DNA of 64,000 bases from an uncultured bacterium (GTDB lineage: Bacteria; Pseudomonadota; Alphaproteobacteria; Rhodospirillales; Rhodospirillaceae): positions 62,001 through 126,000 of the forward strand of contig CAISTS010000045.1 of NCBI GenBank assembly GCA_903888485.1. The letters are read 5' to 3'. Every line of letters starts with the position of its first letter. Within the stretch, counting starts at the first letter, position 1. The notes under the pieces are model-generated. The model was not told the DNA's origin. It made no database searches and worked only from the letters and a program-made list of their open reading frames with translations. Both the position numbers and the translations under genes were made by a program. Shown here piece by piece: positions 26,718 through 36,789 of the stretch.

Positions 26718-26748
26718 AGCTGCGTTACATCCGTAGTGTAACGCAGCT
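26718..26748 (+). terminator. stem-loop between the two receptor genes
   Basis: AGCTGCGTTAC and GTAACGCAGCT form a perfect 11-bp stem with a nine-base loop. It is followed by CTTGTGGGG, so it lacks a U-tract. It may be a transcript end or processing site that separates expression of the two receptors, or an operator. Confidence 0.5.
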
Positions 26749-26765
26749 CTTGTGGGGAGTGGTGT

Positions 26766-28718
26766 ATGCGGGGGAGAACCTGCCGTTGGCTCGTGACAGC
26801 GGCGCTTGCCTGCGTGCCGGCGGTGGCATCCGCCCAACGTGCCAGCGATAACGCGGTCGCCGCGGCGCAGGACGCCTTCGGCACCACAGTCGGCAACGAG
26901 ACCATCGGCCTTTACACCACGGGCAACGCCCGCGGCTTCAGTCCGGTGCAGGCCGGCAACGTGCGCCTCGAAGGGCTGTTCATCTATCAGCCGGGCGTGG
27001 CCGGCAGCTTGACGGCCGTCGATACCCGGCTGTCGCGGGGCTCGACGGTGCGTGTCGGCATCGCCGCGCAGTCCTATCCGTTCGTCGCGCCCACAGGCGT
27101 GGTCGACTTCCAGCTCCGTCTGCCGGGCGAGCAGCGGGTGGTTAGCTTCGTGTCCACTTATGGTCCTTACGAGACCTATAACGGCGAACTCGATGCGCAG
27201 ATTCCCCTGGTGAAGGACAAGTTGGGGGCCGTCGTCGGCATAGGCGGCGGCTCGACCATGATGGGCGCGGGCGTCGATAGAATGGTTTTGTCGGGTGGCG
27301 CGCTGCTGCATTGGCGGCCTTCGGACAATTTCGAGCTGATTCCGTTCTACAACTACCTAATGCAGGACGATTGGGACAACTTCGCCTACATCACCACGGC
27401 TGGTCCCTATACGCCGCCCAAGGTCAAGCGCCGGGCGCATACGTGGCAGGACTGGATCCAATGGGATCACCGTGATTCGCTGACGGGTGCCATCGGCAGG
27501 CTTACCATGAGCGACTGGGTGCTGCGCGCAGGCTGGTTCCGCTCCCACAGCTGGCGCCTGCAGCGCGGCGATTACCTCCTGCAGAACATGACGCGCGAAG
27601 GTCTTGCCGACGCTTACGCCATCGTCGATCTGCCGCAGAACAACCATGCGCTTTCGGGTGAGGCGCGACTTGCGCGTTCTTACGCCGAGGGTCCGCGCCG
27701 CCATACCATCCAATTCTCGGCGCGTGGTTACGACTCACACCGCGAATACGGCGGTGGCGTGCCGACCTTCCTGGGTAAAGTGATGTGGGGCGACAACGTT
27801 CAATTCCCGATCCCGCCGCTGCAGTTCACGGCTCTCGGCAAGGACGACGGCAAGCAGGGCGCGCTCGGCGTTAACTATGCCGGCGCATGGGCCGACGTCG
27901 GGGAAGCCAGCTTCAGCTTGCAGCGCACGTTTTATGAACGCACGCTGTCGCCGCCCACGGGCGTTCAGACCACCACCCGCGACCGCCCCTGGCTCTACAA
28001 CGGCACCGTTGCAGCTTACGTGACGCGCGCGCTCAGTCTCTATGCGAGCTACGCGCGCGGCCTTGAGGACGCGCCACAAGCGCCGCCCAACGCCGCCAAC
28101 AACGGCGCGGCGGTGCCGGCCAGTCTCACCGAGCAATATGACGCCGGTTTCCGCTACGTCGTCACCCCGCGCCTGCGATTAGTTGCCGGTGTCTTCGAGC
28201 TGACCAAGCCCTTCCTCGACCGCAACGCGGCTAACATCTACACCAGTGTCGGCACAGTGTGGAACCGTGGCATCGAGTTGTCGCTCTCCGGTCAGGTCGC
28301 GGAGGGTCTTACCGTTGTCGCCGGCGCGATGTTCCTGCAGGCGCGCGTGTCTGGACCCGCCGTCGATGCCGGCGTCATCGGGCCGACCCCCACGGCCACA
28401 ACGCCGCGCCAATTCCGGCTCAATGTGCAATACACGCCGCCGGCGCTACGCCGCATCACCTTCGAAGCCGCCATGCAGCACCGCGGCGCGCAGCCCGGCA
28501 ATCGTTTGGGCACCTTCAAGAACCCGTCTAACACCACATTTGATCTGGGCGGACGCGGCACCTTCGCGGTTTTCGGCCAGCCGGCGACTTTGCGCCTGCA
28601 GGTGCTGAACGTCCTCAACACCTACTCTTTCAACATGTTCGCCGGCGCCTCGGGATTGTTCATCCAGGGCGACAACGCGCGCCGCTATCTCGCGCGCTTG
28701 TCGGTGGACGTTAGATAG
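26766..28718 (+). CDS. TonB-dependent receptor, siderophore-type
   Basis: A 650-residue outer-membrane receptor: signal peptide ending VASA-QRAS, plug residues with IGLYTTGNARGFSP and NVRLEGLFIYQPG, then a barrel with the typical tail NVLNTYSFNMF and a final LARLSVDVR. The end lacks a terminal aromatic residue, which is unusual. The plug lacks a clear TonB box that I can assign. It resembles siderophore receptors but the ligand is unknown. It may be read through from the zinc receptor gene, or have its own promoter in the 64-base gap. Its 3' end overlaps the convergent formyltransferase gene by 8 bases. Confidence 0.78.
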   Translation: MRGRTCRWLVTAALACVPAVASAQRASDNAVAAAQDAFGTTVGNETIGLYTTGNARGFSPVQAGNVRLEGLFIYQPGVAGSLTAVDTRLSRGSTVRVGIAAQSYPFVAPTGVVDFQLRLPGEQRVVSFVSTYGPYETYNGELDAQIPLVKDKLGAVVGIGGGSTMMGAGVDRMVLSGGALLHWRPSDNFELIPFYNYLMQDDWDNFAYITTAGPYTPPKVKRRAHTWQDWIQWDHRDSLTGAIGRLTMSDWVLRAGWFRSHSWRLQRGDYLLQNMTREGLADAYAIVDLPQNNHALSGEARLARSYAEGPRRHTIQFSARGYDSHREYGGGVPTFLGKVMWGDNVQFPIPPLQFTALGKDDGKQGALGVNYAGAWADVGEASFSLQRTFYERTLSPPTGVQTTTRDRPWLYNGTVAAYVTRALSLYASYARGLEDAPQAPPNAANNGAAVPASLTEQYDAGFRYVVTPRLRLVAGVFELTKPFLDRNAANIYTSVGTVWNRGIELSLSGQVAEGLTVVAGAMFLQARVSGPAVDAGVIGPTPTATTPRQFRLNVQYTPPALRRITFEAAMQHRGAQPGNRLGTFKNPSNTTFDLGGRGTFAVFGQPATLRLQVLNVLNTYSFNMFAGASGLFIQGDNARRYLARLSVDVR

Positions 28719-29394
28719 ACTTTTGCCCGCCTCTGACCACGTCGCCACCCCGCGTGGGCTGCAGCGCGAAGGTGCGCCCAAAGCGCGACACCGTGAGCGC
28801 GTGCTCGGGCCCTTCGCCGACGGCGCGGTAACGCCGTATGAATTCCTCCGCACTCGCGTCTTCAGGCAAACGGCAAAGCGCATCGAAGTCCTTGCGCGTA
28901 CGGCGCGGTGTGCCCCACGTTTCGCTTGCGTGAGCCAGCGGCGTGTTTGTGTCATTGAGATGGCCTGCGCAACGCGCGAGCAAATGGGTGAGGGCGGTGA
29001 ATGTCGCCGTGTCCAGCGCGAGCCGGTCCCATTCGGGCTTAATCGCGAAACGCTCGACCGCGACAATGGGGCCTGAATCCACCACCGCCGCCATTTCATG
29101 CAGCGTCACGCCAAAGTTCTTCTCGCCCGCGTAGAGCGCGAATACTGAAGGAAATATTCCGGGGTACTCCGGCGGGCCGGGATGAAAGTTGTAGGCGCCC
29201 AGCGACAGGCGCGCGAGCAGCGCCGCTGGCACGATGATGCCCGACCCAAACGAAATGACGCGCGCCGGCTGCGCCAGCGCTGCTTCCAACTCGGTCAGCG
29301 TCGTTGCCAAGGTCACATTGCCGCCGGCGGCTTGCAGCGTCGGGGCGACAGCCGGGGCAAACTCCCTCTGGGTCAGCAGGATCAGGCGCGCCAA
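28711..29394 (-). CDS. formyltransferase-family protein
   Basis: A 227-residue protein with the formyltransferase N-terminal fold (GART/Fmt family). The conserved catalytic Asn-x-His appears as YNFHPGPPEYPG, with Asp in VVDSGPIV. It lacks the C-terminal Fmt domain, so it is not methionyl-tRNA formyltransferase. Free-standing members act on nucleotide sugars or on hydroxyornithine in siderophore synthesis. The convergent siderophore-type receptor makes the latter tempting, but no other biosynthetic gene is near. Confidence 0.75.
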   Translation of the reverse strand: MARLILLTQREFAPAVAPTLQAAGGNVTLATTLTELEAALAQPARVISFGSGIIVPAALLARLSLGAYNFHPGPPEYPGIFPSVFALYAGEKNFGVTLHEMAAVVDSGPIVAVERFAIKPEWDRLALDTATFTALTHLLARCAGHLNDTNTPLAHASETWGTPRRTRKDFDALCRLPEDASAEEFIRRYRAVGEGPEHALTVSRFGRTFALQPTRGGDVVRGGQKSI

Positions 29395-29421
29395 ATCATT
29401 GTCCTTTCAGGCATTTGCCTC

Positions 29422-29450
29422 TTGAAAAAGGCTAGCCCACACCCTATTAC
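29422..29450 (+). promoter_or_regulatory. promoter of the suf operon
   Basis: TTGAAA (29422-29427), a 17-base spacer, and TATTAC (29445-29450). The start of transcription would be near 29457, just before the palindrome at 29467. Confidence 0.55.
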
Positions 29451-29466
29451 ACCCCGGTAAACAGGA

Positions 29467-29493
29467 CCGATTTGGTCCCAGATGGACCATCGG
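29467..29493. promoter_or_regulatory. palindromic operator of the suf operon
   Basis: CCGAT, TT, GGTCC, then CAGAT, then GGACC and ATCGG: an inverted repeat of 10-base arms with a two-base insertion on the left. It sits between the predicted transcription start and the regulator's ATG at 29503, a place where an Rrf2 protein could block the operon. It overlaps the alternative ATG at 29482. Confidence 0.5.
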
Positions 29494-29502
29494 CAGAAAA
29501 AG

Positions 29503-29964
29503 ATGTTTAAAGTCAATAAGTTGACTGACTACGCCACGGTCGTGCTGATTGAAATCGCACGCAGCAACGTCGTGCGTTCCAGCCAGCACCTGTCGGACCG
29601 TACCGGAATTCCCCTGCCGACGGTGGCCAAGTTGATGAAGGCGCTCGCCAAGGGCGGGCTGGTCACATCCCAGCGCGGCGCGGGCGGCGGCTATGCGCTC
29701 GGACGCACGCCCTCCGACATTACTGTCGCCGACGTCATCCAGGCCGTCGAAGGCCCCATCGCACTCACCGCCTGCGCCGATACTTCGGACGAGCAGTGCG
29801 GCATCGAGTCCGTCTGCCCGGTGCAAGGCAAGTGGAACAAGGTCAACACCGCCGTGCGCGCCGCGCTCGGCGAAGTGACCCTCGCCGACATGGTGGCCGA
29901 CGTCGCCGACTTCGGCGTCCCGCGCCCGCCGGTGCAGTCCGTCGTACGCGCGGAGGCCAAATAA
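29503..29964 (+). CDS. Rrf2-family Fe-S regulator of the suf operon (IscR/SufR-like)
   Basis: A 153-residue Rrf2 regulator: winged helix ([45 protein letters not shown]) followed by three Cys in [17 protein letters not shown], the expected ligands of a [2Fe-2S] cluster. The start at 29503 (MFKVNKL) gives the usual family N-terminus; the ATG at 29482 lies within the operator. It should sense Fe-S status and autoregulate the suf operon. The sufB gene follows after one base. Confidence 0.9.
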   Translation: MFKVNKLTDYATVVLIEIARSNVVRSSQHLSDRTGIPLPTVAKLMKALAKGGLVTSQRGAGGGYALGRTPSDITVADVIQAVEGPIALTACADTSDEQCGIESVCPVQGKWNKVNTAVRAALGEVTLADMVADVADFGVPRPPVQSVVRAEAK

Positions 29965-29965
29965 C

Positions 29966-31416
<1,451 letters not shown>

Positions 31417-31417
<1 letters not shown>

Positions 31418-32172
31418 TGTCTTTGCTTGAAATCAAAAACCTGCACGCGTCCGTCGCCGGCAAAGAGATTTTGAAGGGTGTCAACCTGACGCTGGAACCC
31501 GGTGAAGTACACGCCATCATGGGTCCCAACGGCACAGGCAAGAGCACGTTGTCCAACGTCATCGCCGGGCGCGAAGGTTACGAGGTGACCAAGGGCGGCG
31601 TGCTGCTCGACGGCAAGGACATCCTCGCCATGGAGCCCGACGAGCGTGCCCGCGCCGGCATCTTCCTCGCCTTCCAGTATCCGGTCGAAATTCCCGGTGT
31701 CACGACTTCAGCGTTCCTCAAGACCGCGCTCAATGCGAAGCGCCGGGCCGAGGGCAAATCCGAGATCGACGCCATGGAGTTCATGAAGCTGGTCAAGAAG
31801 AAGACCGAAGCGCTGGGCATGCCCTACGACATGATCAAGCGTGCGCTCAACGTCGGTTTTTCCGGCGGCGAGAAAAAGCGCGCCGAAGTGCTGCAGATGA
31901 CCATGCTGGAGCCGCGCGTGGCGATTTTGGACGAGACCGATTCCGGTCTCGACATCGACGCGCTGCGTGTGGTGTCCGAAGGCGTCAACTCCTTGCGCGC
32001 GCCCGACCGCGCTTTCCTGGTCATCACGCACTACCAGCGCCTGCTCGACTACATCGTACCCGACCATGTGCATGTTCTGGCCAACGGCCGCATTGCCGCC
32101 AGCGGCGGCAAGGAACTCGCCCTTGAGCTCGAAGCCGAAGGCTACGCCAAGTATTTGAATGCTGCTGCATAA
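31417..32172 (+). CDS. sufC: Fe-S assembly ATPase SufC
   Basis: A 251-residue ABC-type ATPase: Walker [10 protein letters not shown], signature [14 protein letters not shown], Walker [13 protein letters not shown] and H-loop VITHYQR. The DETDSGLD form with Asp after Glu is specific for SufC. It energises the SufBCD scaffold; it is cytosolic, not a transporter. The ATG at 31417 is fixed by overlap with the sufB stop and by the standard family N-terminus MSLLEIKNL. Confidence 0.97.
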
Positions 32173-32175
32173 CAT

Positions 32176-33381
32176 ATGAAACCGTCGCTGCTCACAGACC
32201 ATCCCTTCGGCGCGGACTACGCGAAACGCCTCGGCGTGCCAGCGTGGAACGGCGCGCTGCCCGGCCCGAAGGTCGAGGAGTGGCGCTTTACGCCGCTGCG
32301 CGCGCTGACGAAGGTTTCCTTCACGCCGGCGACAGGCGTCGGCTTCGACACGCTGCCGCGCAATATTCCGATGATTGCGGGAGCGGCCCGCCTCGTGCTG
32401 GTCAATGGCGCCTATCGCAAAACTCTGTCCACTGTCGATCTCGGTAAGGGCGTGGAAGTTACTCATGGCAAGGTCGCGGCCAAGGAAGGCTCGTCGCTGA
32501 TCGCTTTGAACGCGGCCTATGCGCCGGAGAGCTTGGTCATCCACGTCACGGCCAAGGTCAAGAAGCTGATCCACATCATTTCTATCGGTGCGTCGGGCGC
32601 GGAACCTGCGGCGCTGCATCCGCGCATCACCGTGACGGCCGAAAGCGGCGCGGAGATCACGTTGGTCGAATCCCATGTCGGCTTGCCGGGGCAAACGTAT
32701 TTCTCCAATCCCGTCACTAGCATCACGGTTGGCGCAGGCGCGACCGTGCGGCGCTATGTCAGCGTCGATGAGGACAGCGCGGCCTTCCATCTTGCCACTT
32801 CCCTGGTGAAGGTTGCGGGCGGCGGCACCTTCGAAGCATTCCACCTCGGCCTCGGCGGCGCCCTGGTACGCCAGGAGATCCGTGTCGCCCTTACCGGCGA
32901 GAACGCGAACGTGCGCCTCAACGGCGCCTATGCGCTGGACGGCACATCTCATCACGACTTCACGACGCTCATGGACCATGCCTTTCCGAATTGCACCTCG
33001 TCGCAGGTGTTCAAGGGTGTGGTCGACGGCGAATCCCACGGCGTCTACCAGGGCCGCATCCATGTCGCCCGCGATGCGCAGAAGACCGATGCACGCCAGG
33101 TCCACAAGGCGCTGTTCCTCGCGCGCGGTCCGGCCATCGACTGCAAACCCGAACTCGAGATCTACGCCGACGATGTGCAGTGCGCCCACGGCGCCGCCAC
33201 GGGCGAGATCGACGAGAATCAACTGTTCTACCTGCGTTCGCGCGGCATCGACGACGCCACGGCGCGCGGCCTGCTGATCGAAGGCTTCCTGGCCGACGCC
33301 ATGGCCGAGATCCATCACGAAGGTATGCGCGAGCTGTTCACCGCGGACGTCACGCGTTGGCTGAAGGCGCGCCGCACATGA
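32176..33381 (+). CDS. sufD: Fe-S cluster assembly protein SufD
   Basis: A 401-residue SufD, paralogue of SufB. The N-terminal part has the PKVEEWRFTPLRAL motif typical of SufD, and the beta-helix ends with the KPELEIYADDVQCAHGAATGEID signature, whose conserved Cys-Ala-His is a cluster-assembly site with SufB. It begins 4 bases after sufC and its stop overlaps the sufS start as ATGA. Confidence 0.95.
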   Translation: MKPSLLTDHPFGADYAKRLGVPAWNGALPGPKVEEWRFTPLRALTKVSFTPATGVGFDTLPRNIPMIAGAARLVLVNGAYRKTLSTVDLGKGVEVTHGKVAAKEGSSLIALNAAYAPESLVIHVTAKVKKLIHIISIGASGAEPAALHPRITVTAESGAEITLVESHVGLPGQTYFSNPVTSITVGAGATVRRYVSVDEDSAAFHLATSLVKVAGGGTFEAFHLGLGGALVRQEIRVALTGENANVRLNGAYALDGTSHHDFTTLMDHAFPNCTSSQVFKGVVDGESHGVYQGRIHVARDAQKTDARQVHKALFLARGPAIDCKPELEIYADDVQCAHGAATGEIDENQLFYLRSRGIDDATARGLLIEGFLADAMAEIHHEGMRELFTADVTRWLKARRT

Positions 33382-34622
33382 ACAAGCAGATGACCGCGCC
33401 CTTGGCCTTTGACGTACAGAAAGTCCGCGCCGACTTCCCGATCCTCGCCCGCGAGGTTCATGGCAAGCCGCTAGTTTACCTCGACAGCGCGGCCTCGGCT
33501 CAGAAGCCGCGCCAGGTGATCGACACGTTGACCCGTGTTTACAGTCACGAGTACGCCAACGTTCATCGCGGCGCCTACTACCTGAGCGAGACCGCCACGG
33601 CAGCCTATGAGGCGGCGCGCGAAAAGGTGCGCGGCTTCATCAATGCATCCTCGATCAAGGAAGTGGTGTTCACCAAGGGTGCGACCGAGGCCATTAATCT
33701 CGTAGCCGCCACCTGGGGCCGCGCGTTCCTCAAGCCCGGCGACGAAGTCGTCATCACCGCCGTCGAGCACCATTCCAACATCGTGCCCTGGCAGCTCTTG
33801 CGCGACGCCACCGGCTGCGTGCTCAAGATCGCGCCGGTCAACCCCGACGGCAGCATCGATCTGGTCTCATTTGAGCAGGCCATCGGACCGAAGACCAAGC
33901 TGGTCGCCGTCGCGCACGTCTCCAACGTGCTCGGCACCGTGTTGCCGGTGCGCGAGGTCGCCGACATCGCCCATGCTCACGGCGCGAAACTCCTGCTCGA
34001 CGGCTGCCAAGGCATCGTGCACGAGCATGTCGACGTGCAGGACCTGGGCTGCGACTTCTATGTTTTCTCCGGCCACAAGCTCTATGGCCCCACCGGCATC
34101 GGCGTGCTGTGGGCGAGCCTCGCGCTGCTGGAAGCCATGCCGCCCTACCAGGGCGGAGGCGACATGATCGACACCGTCACTTTCGCCTGCACCACCTGGG
34201 CGCCGCCGCCGGCCAAGTTCGAGGCCGGCACGCCGCCGATCGCCCAAGCCATCGGCTTGGGGGCGGCCATCGACTATCTCAATTCACTCGACCGCGTGGC
34301 GGTCGCCAAGCACGAGAACGCGCTGCTGCGCCATGCCATGAGCCGCCTCGCACAGGTGCCGGGCGTGCGGCTTATCGGCACCGCGCCGGGCAAGGCCGCA
34401 GTGCAGTCCTTTGTCATGGAAGGGGCGCACCCGCACGACCTTGCGACCATTCTCGACCGTTCGGGCGTTTGCGTTCGCGCGGGTCATCACTGCGCCCAGC
34501 CGCTTATGGAAATCCTAGGCGTCACCGCCACAACGCGTGCGTCCTTCGCGCTCTACAACACCATGGACGAGGTCGATGCGCTGATCACCGCGCTGCACCG
34601 CGCTCAGGAGGTGCTGTTGTGA
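33378..34622 (+). CDS. sufS: cysteine desulfurase SufS
   Basis: A 414-residue group II cysteine desulfurase. It takes sulfur from cysteine for cluster assembly. PLP is held by the Lys in VFSGHKLYGPTGIG (about residue 234), with the His in AVEHHSN. The persulfide Cys is in RAGHHCAQP (about residue 371). The ATG at 33378 overlaps the sufD stop; frame upstream of it is the shadow of sufD. Confidence 0.96.
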   Translation: MNKQMTAPLAFDVQKVRADFPILAREVHGKPLVYLDSAASAQKPRQVIDTLTRVYSHEYANVHRGAYYLSETATAAYEAAREKVRGFINASSIKEVVFTKGATEAINLVAATWGRAFLKPGDEVVITAVEHHSNIVPWQLLRDATGCVLKIAPVNPDGSIDLVSFEQAIGPKTKLVAVAHVSNVLGTVLPVREVADIAHAHGAKLLLDGCQGIVHEHVDVQDLGCDFYVFSGHKLYGPTGIGVLWASLALLEAMPPYQGGGDMIDTVTFACTTWAPPPAKFEAGTPPIAQAIGLGAAIDYLNSLDRVAVAKHENALLRHAMSRLAQVPGVRLIGTAPGKAAVQSFVMEGAHPHDLATILDRSGVCVRAGHHCAQPLMEILGVTATTRASFALYNTMDEVDALITALHRAQEVLL

Positions 34623-35116
34623 GGCGCTCGGAGACGCTCGCCGACGACCTGCGCTCGCTGTATCAGGAAATCATCCTCGATCACGGCAAGACGCCGCGCA
34701 ATTTCCGCGTTGTCGAGCATCATTCATGCAAGGCGCAAGGCAACAACCCCATGTGCGGCGACCGGATCACGGTCACCGCGCGCGTCGGCAACGGCACGCT
34801 GGAAGACATCGCCTTTGAGGGCAAGGGCTGTGCGATCTCGATCGCGTCCGCCTCGATGATGAGCGAGGCGCTCAAAGGCCAGCCGATCGACGCCGCGCAG
34901 CAATTGTTCTCCGCCGTGCGCGATCTTTGCACCGGCAAGGCCGACACCGATCAGGCCAAAGCCGCCGTTGCGCCGGCGCTGTCGGACTCCGTCGATAAAC
35001 TCGCTGCGCTGTCGGGGGTGCGGCAATTTCCCGTGCGCGTCAAATGCGCGACGCTCGCCTGGCACGCGCTGATTTCCTGCCTCGAAGGCAAAACCCAAAC
35101 CACGACCGAGAAGTAG
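34619..35116 (+). CDS. sufU: SufU-type sulfur acceptor / scaffold
   Basis: A 165-residue protein of the SufU (IscU-like) family. The three conserved Cys are seen in MCGDRITV, GKGCAISI and RVKCATLAWHAL. The longer spacing between the first two and the last Cys is characteristic of SufU, which in Gram-positive bacteria accepts sulfur from SufS through a zinc site. The start is GTG at 34619, whose bases overlap the sufS stop as GTGA. No SufE is in the operon, so SufU likely serves SufS here. Confidence 0.92.
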   Translation: MRRSETLADDLRSLYQEIILDHGKTPRNFRVVEHHSCKAQGNNPMCGDRITVTARVGNGTLEDIAFEGKGCAISIASASMMSEALKGQPIDAAQQLFSAVRDLCTGKADTDQAKAAVAPALSDSVDKLAALSGVRQFPVRVKCATLAWHALISCLEGKTQTTTEK

Positions 35117-35118
35117 CC

Positions 35119-35517
35119 ATGATGCCTCCCTATGAAATGTCCGCCGATGAAGGCGATCCGCCCAAAGAGGGCGATACCATCAAGTCCGGTGCACCGAAGA
35201 ACCCGGAGATCGAGACGGCCGACGAGGACGAGGTGGTCGAGGCGCTACGCACGGTCTACGACCCGGAGATCCCGGTGAACATCTACGACCTCGGCCTGAT
35301 CTACGACCTGAAGGTTGCAGACAACGGTGATGTTGCGATCCGCATGACTCTCACCGCGCCGGCCTGTCCGGTGGCGGGCTCCATGCCCAAGGAAGTCGCC
35401 GACGCCGTGGCGCGTGTCGACGGTGTGGGCGAAGTTGAAGTCACCATGACCTGGGACCCGCCATGGACCCAGGCCAACATGTCGGAAGTCGCCAAAGTGG
35501 CGCTGGATATGTTTTGA
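35119..35517 (+). CDS. sufT: SUF system DUF59 protein (SufT/MIP18 family)
   Basis: A 132-residue protein with a 30-residue acidic leader and then the MIP18/DUF59 domain (about 32-130). The hallmark DPEIPVNIYDLGLIYDL is present, with the conserved Cys in TAPACPVAGSMP. DUF59 proteins help mature Fe-S proteins. It follows sufU by two bases. Two ATG codons in tandem (35119 and 35122) are equally possible starts. Confidence 0.9.
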   Translation: MMPPYEMSADEGDPPKEGDTIKSGAPKNPEIETADEDEVVEALRTVYDPEIPVNIYDLGLIYDLKVADNGDVAIRMTLTAPACPVAGSMPKEVADAVARVDGVGEVEVTMTWDPPWTQANMSEVAKVALDMF

Positions 35518-35535
35518 CCTATATGAGGTGTTGTC

Positions 35536-35910
35536 ATGACCACCACTGAAACATCGTCCACCAAACCCCGTAAGCTACCGCCGGCGCCTATCCGAGTCTC
35601 CGACGCGGCGGCCCGGCGCATCAACGACATCATCGCCAAAGCGACGAAGCCGGTTGTGGGCGTGCGCGTGAGTGTTTCCGCCAAGGGCTGTTCGGGCAAT
35701 AAATACGTCGTCGAGTATGCCGAAGAGCAGCGCAAGTTCGAAGACGTGGTCGAGCACAACGGCGCGCGCGTCTTCGTCGACCCCAAGGCGGTCATGTACC
35801 TCCTGGGCTCGCTGCTCGACTATAAAGAAAGCAAGATGGAAGCCGGGTTTGTCTTCGAAAACCCGAACGAAAAGGGCCGCTGCGGCTGCGGGGAAAGCTT
35901 TTCAGTCTGA
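35536..35910 (+). CDS. sufA: A-type Fe-S carrier SufA/IscA
   Basis: A 124-residue HesB/IscA family protein, last in the suf operon. The three Cys of the family are in SAKGCSGNKYVV and GRCGCGESF. The N-terminal 20 residues (Thr/Ser/Pro/Lys) are a variable leader. It carries clusters from the SufBCD scaffold to target proteins. Its end lies 7 bases from the end of the convergent response-regulator gene. Confidence 0.94.
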   Translation: MTTTETSSTKPRKLPPAPIRVSDAAARRINDIIAKATKPVVGVRVSVSAKGCSGNKYVVEYAEEQRKFEDVVEHNGARVFVDPKAVMYLLGSLLDYKESKMEAGFVFENPNEKGRCGCGESFSV

Positions 35911-35917
35911 CGTAAAG

Positions 35918-36310
35918 TCAGCTCAGGGCGGCTTGCGCAAACGTCAGGCGTTTATCGACTTCCGCCAGCAACTTGACCGGATGCACGGGTTTGTACAGCA
36001 CCGCGACGCGGCCCGATTGGAACTCGCAGTCGTCTTCCAGCAGATCTTCGAGACGGTCCGGCTGACCGGTCACGAGAATGGTCTCAACCACCGGCGCCAT
36101 TTCAAGCAAGTGCTGGCGCAGCTCAAGGCCGCCCATCACCGGCATCATTACATCGACGATGGCCAGATCGACGCTCTCGCTCCGCAACACATCAAGGGCC
36201 TCGGCGCCGTCGCCGGCCGAGACCACTTCATATCCGCGATGGCGCAGAAGTTCGGTATACGACTCCCGCACCATGCTATTGTCATCAACTACTAGGATGC
36301 GCCCCAACAT
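35918..36310 (-). CDS. single-domain response regulator (receiver only)
   Basis: A 130-residue CheY-like receiver without an output domain. It has RILVVDDNSMVRESY, phospho-Asp in LAIVDVMMPVMGG, Thr in ILVTGQPDR and Lys in VLYKPVHP. The ATG at 36310 gives a normal receiver start; the frame further upstream is not protein-like. It is probably a relay in a phosphorelay or interacts with a partner protein. No kinase is adjacent. Confidence 0.85.
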   Translation of the reverse strand: MLGRILVVDDNSMVRESYTELLRHRGYEVVSAGDGAEALDVLRSESVDLAIVDVMMPVMGGLELRQHLLEMAPVVETILVTGQPDRLEDLLEDDCEFQSGRVAVLYKPVHPVKLLAEVDKRLTFAQAALS

Positions 36311-36509
36311 GAAGCCCCCAAATATTCCCCACGACCCCGACGCATCTGCAGCATAGGGTCTCGGCGAATGCGGAGCAACGGAAACGATGACGCTCATGTT
36401 ATGGAAACCCTTGGAATCGCATACATTTGCACGGTCTAAGGGAGCCGGTTGTAGGCGAACACTCAAGACGCGATGATTAACGCGCGCACTGGCTTGCGAA
36501 AGGATTGGA

Positions 36510-36722
36510 ATGGAAGCTTTTTTACAAGTGCTGCTAGGCATCACGCTGATCGCGGTGCTGATTGTGCTTTTTACGGGAATCGCCAGCTTCATCGCCGGCG
36601 GCGAATTTAACCGTAAGTATGCCAATAAGCTGATGCGCCTGCGCGTCGCGGCACAAGCGGTCGCGGTGATCTTGCTGCTGGCGCTGCTCGCGGTGCGCGG
36701 CTTCTTCCACTTCACGGAGTGA
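36510..36722 (+). CDS. twin transmembrane helix small protein (HIG1-type)
   Basis: A 70-residue protein with two helices (about residues 5-28 and 47-66) joined by GGEFNRKYANKLMRLRV. That loop is the mark of the alphaproteobacterial HIG1-domain (hypoxia-induced, RcfA-like) small membrane proteins, which may bind respiratory complexes. AGGATTGGA before the ATG is the ribosome binding site. In many relatives this gene precedes cobalamin adenosyltransferase and etfBA genes; here it is alone. Confidence 0.8.
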   Translation: MEAFLQVLLGITLIAVLIVLFTGIASFIAGGEFNRKYANKLMRLRVAAQAVAVILLLALLAVRGFFHFTE

Positions 36723-36725
36723 GGA

Positions 36726-36768
36726 GCATTTTCCGCAAAAGTGGTTCCCGGTTTTGCGCAGAGAATGC
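36726..36768. repeat. palindromic repeat, AAAAGTGG-N3-CCGGTTTT type, copy 1
   Basis: GCATT and CGCAAAA on the left pair with TTTTGCG and AATGC on the right, around AAAAGTGG TTC CCGGTTTT. It lies between two convergent genes and could end both transcripts. The core is shared with the copy at 41361-41433 and matches a repeat seen widely in Hyphomicrobiales genomes. Confidence 0.7.
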
Positions 36769-36789
36769 GACCAATAAATAAAGCTTCTT

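Noticed and set aside
26718-26748. Second Zur box
   Set aside because: GTTAC and GTAAC are nine bases apart (three in the Zur box at 23470), and the flanks do not match.
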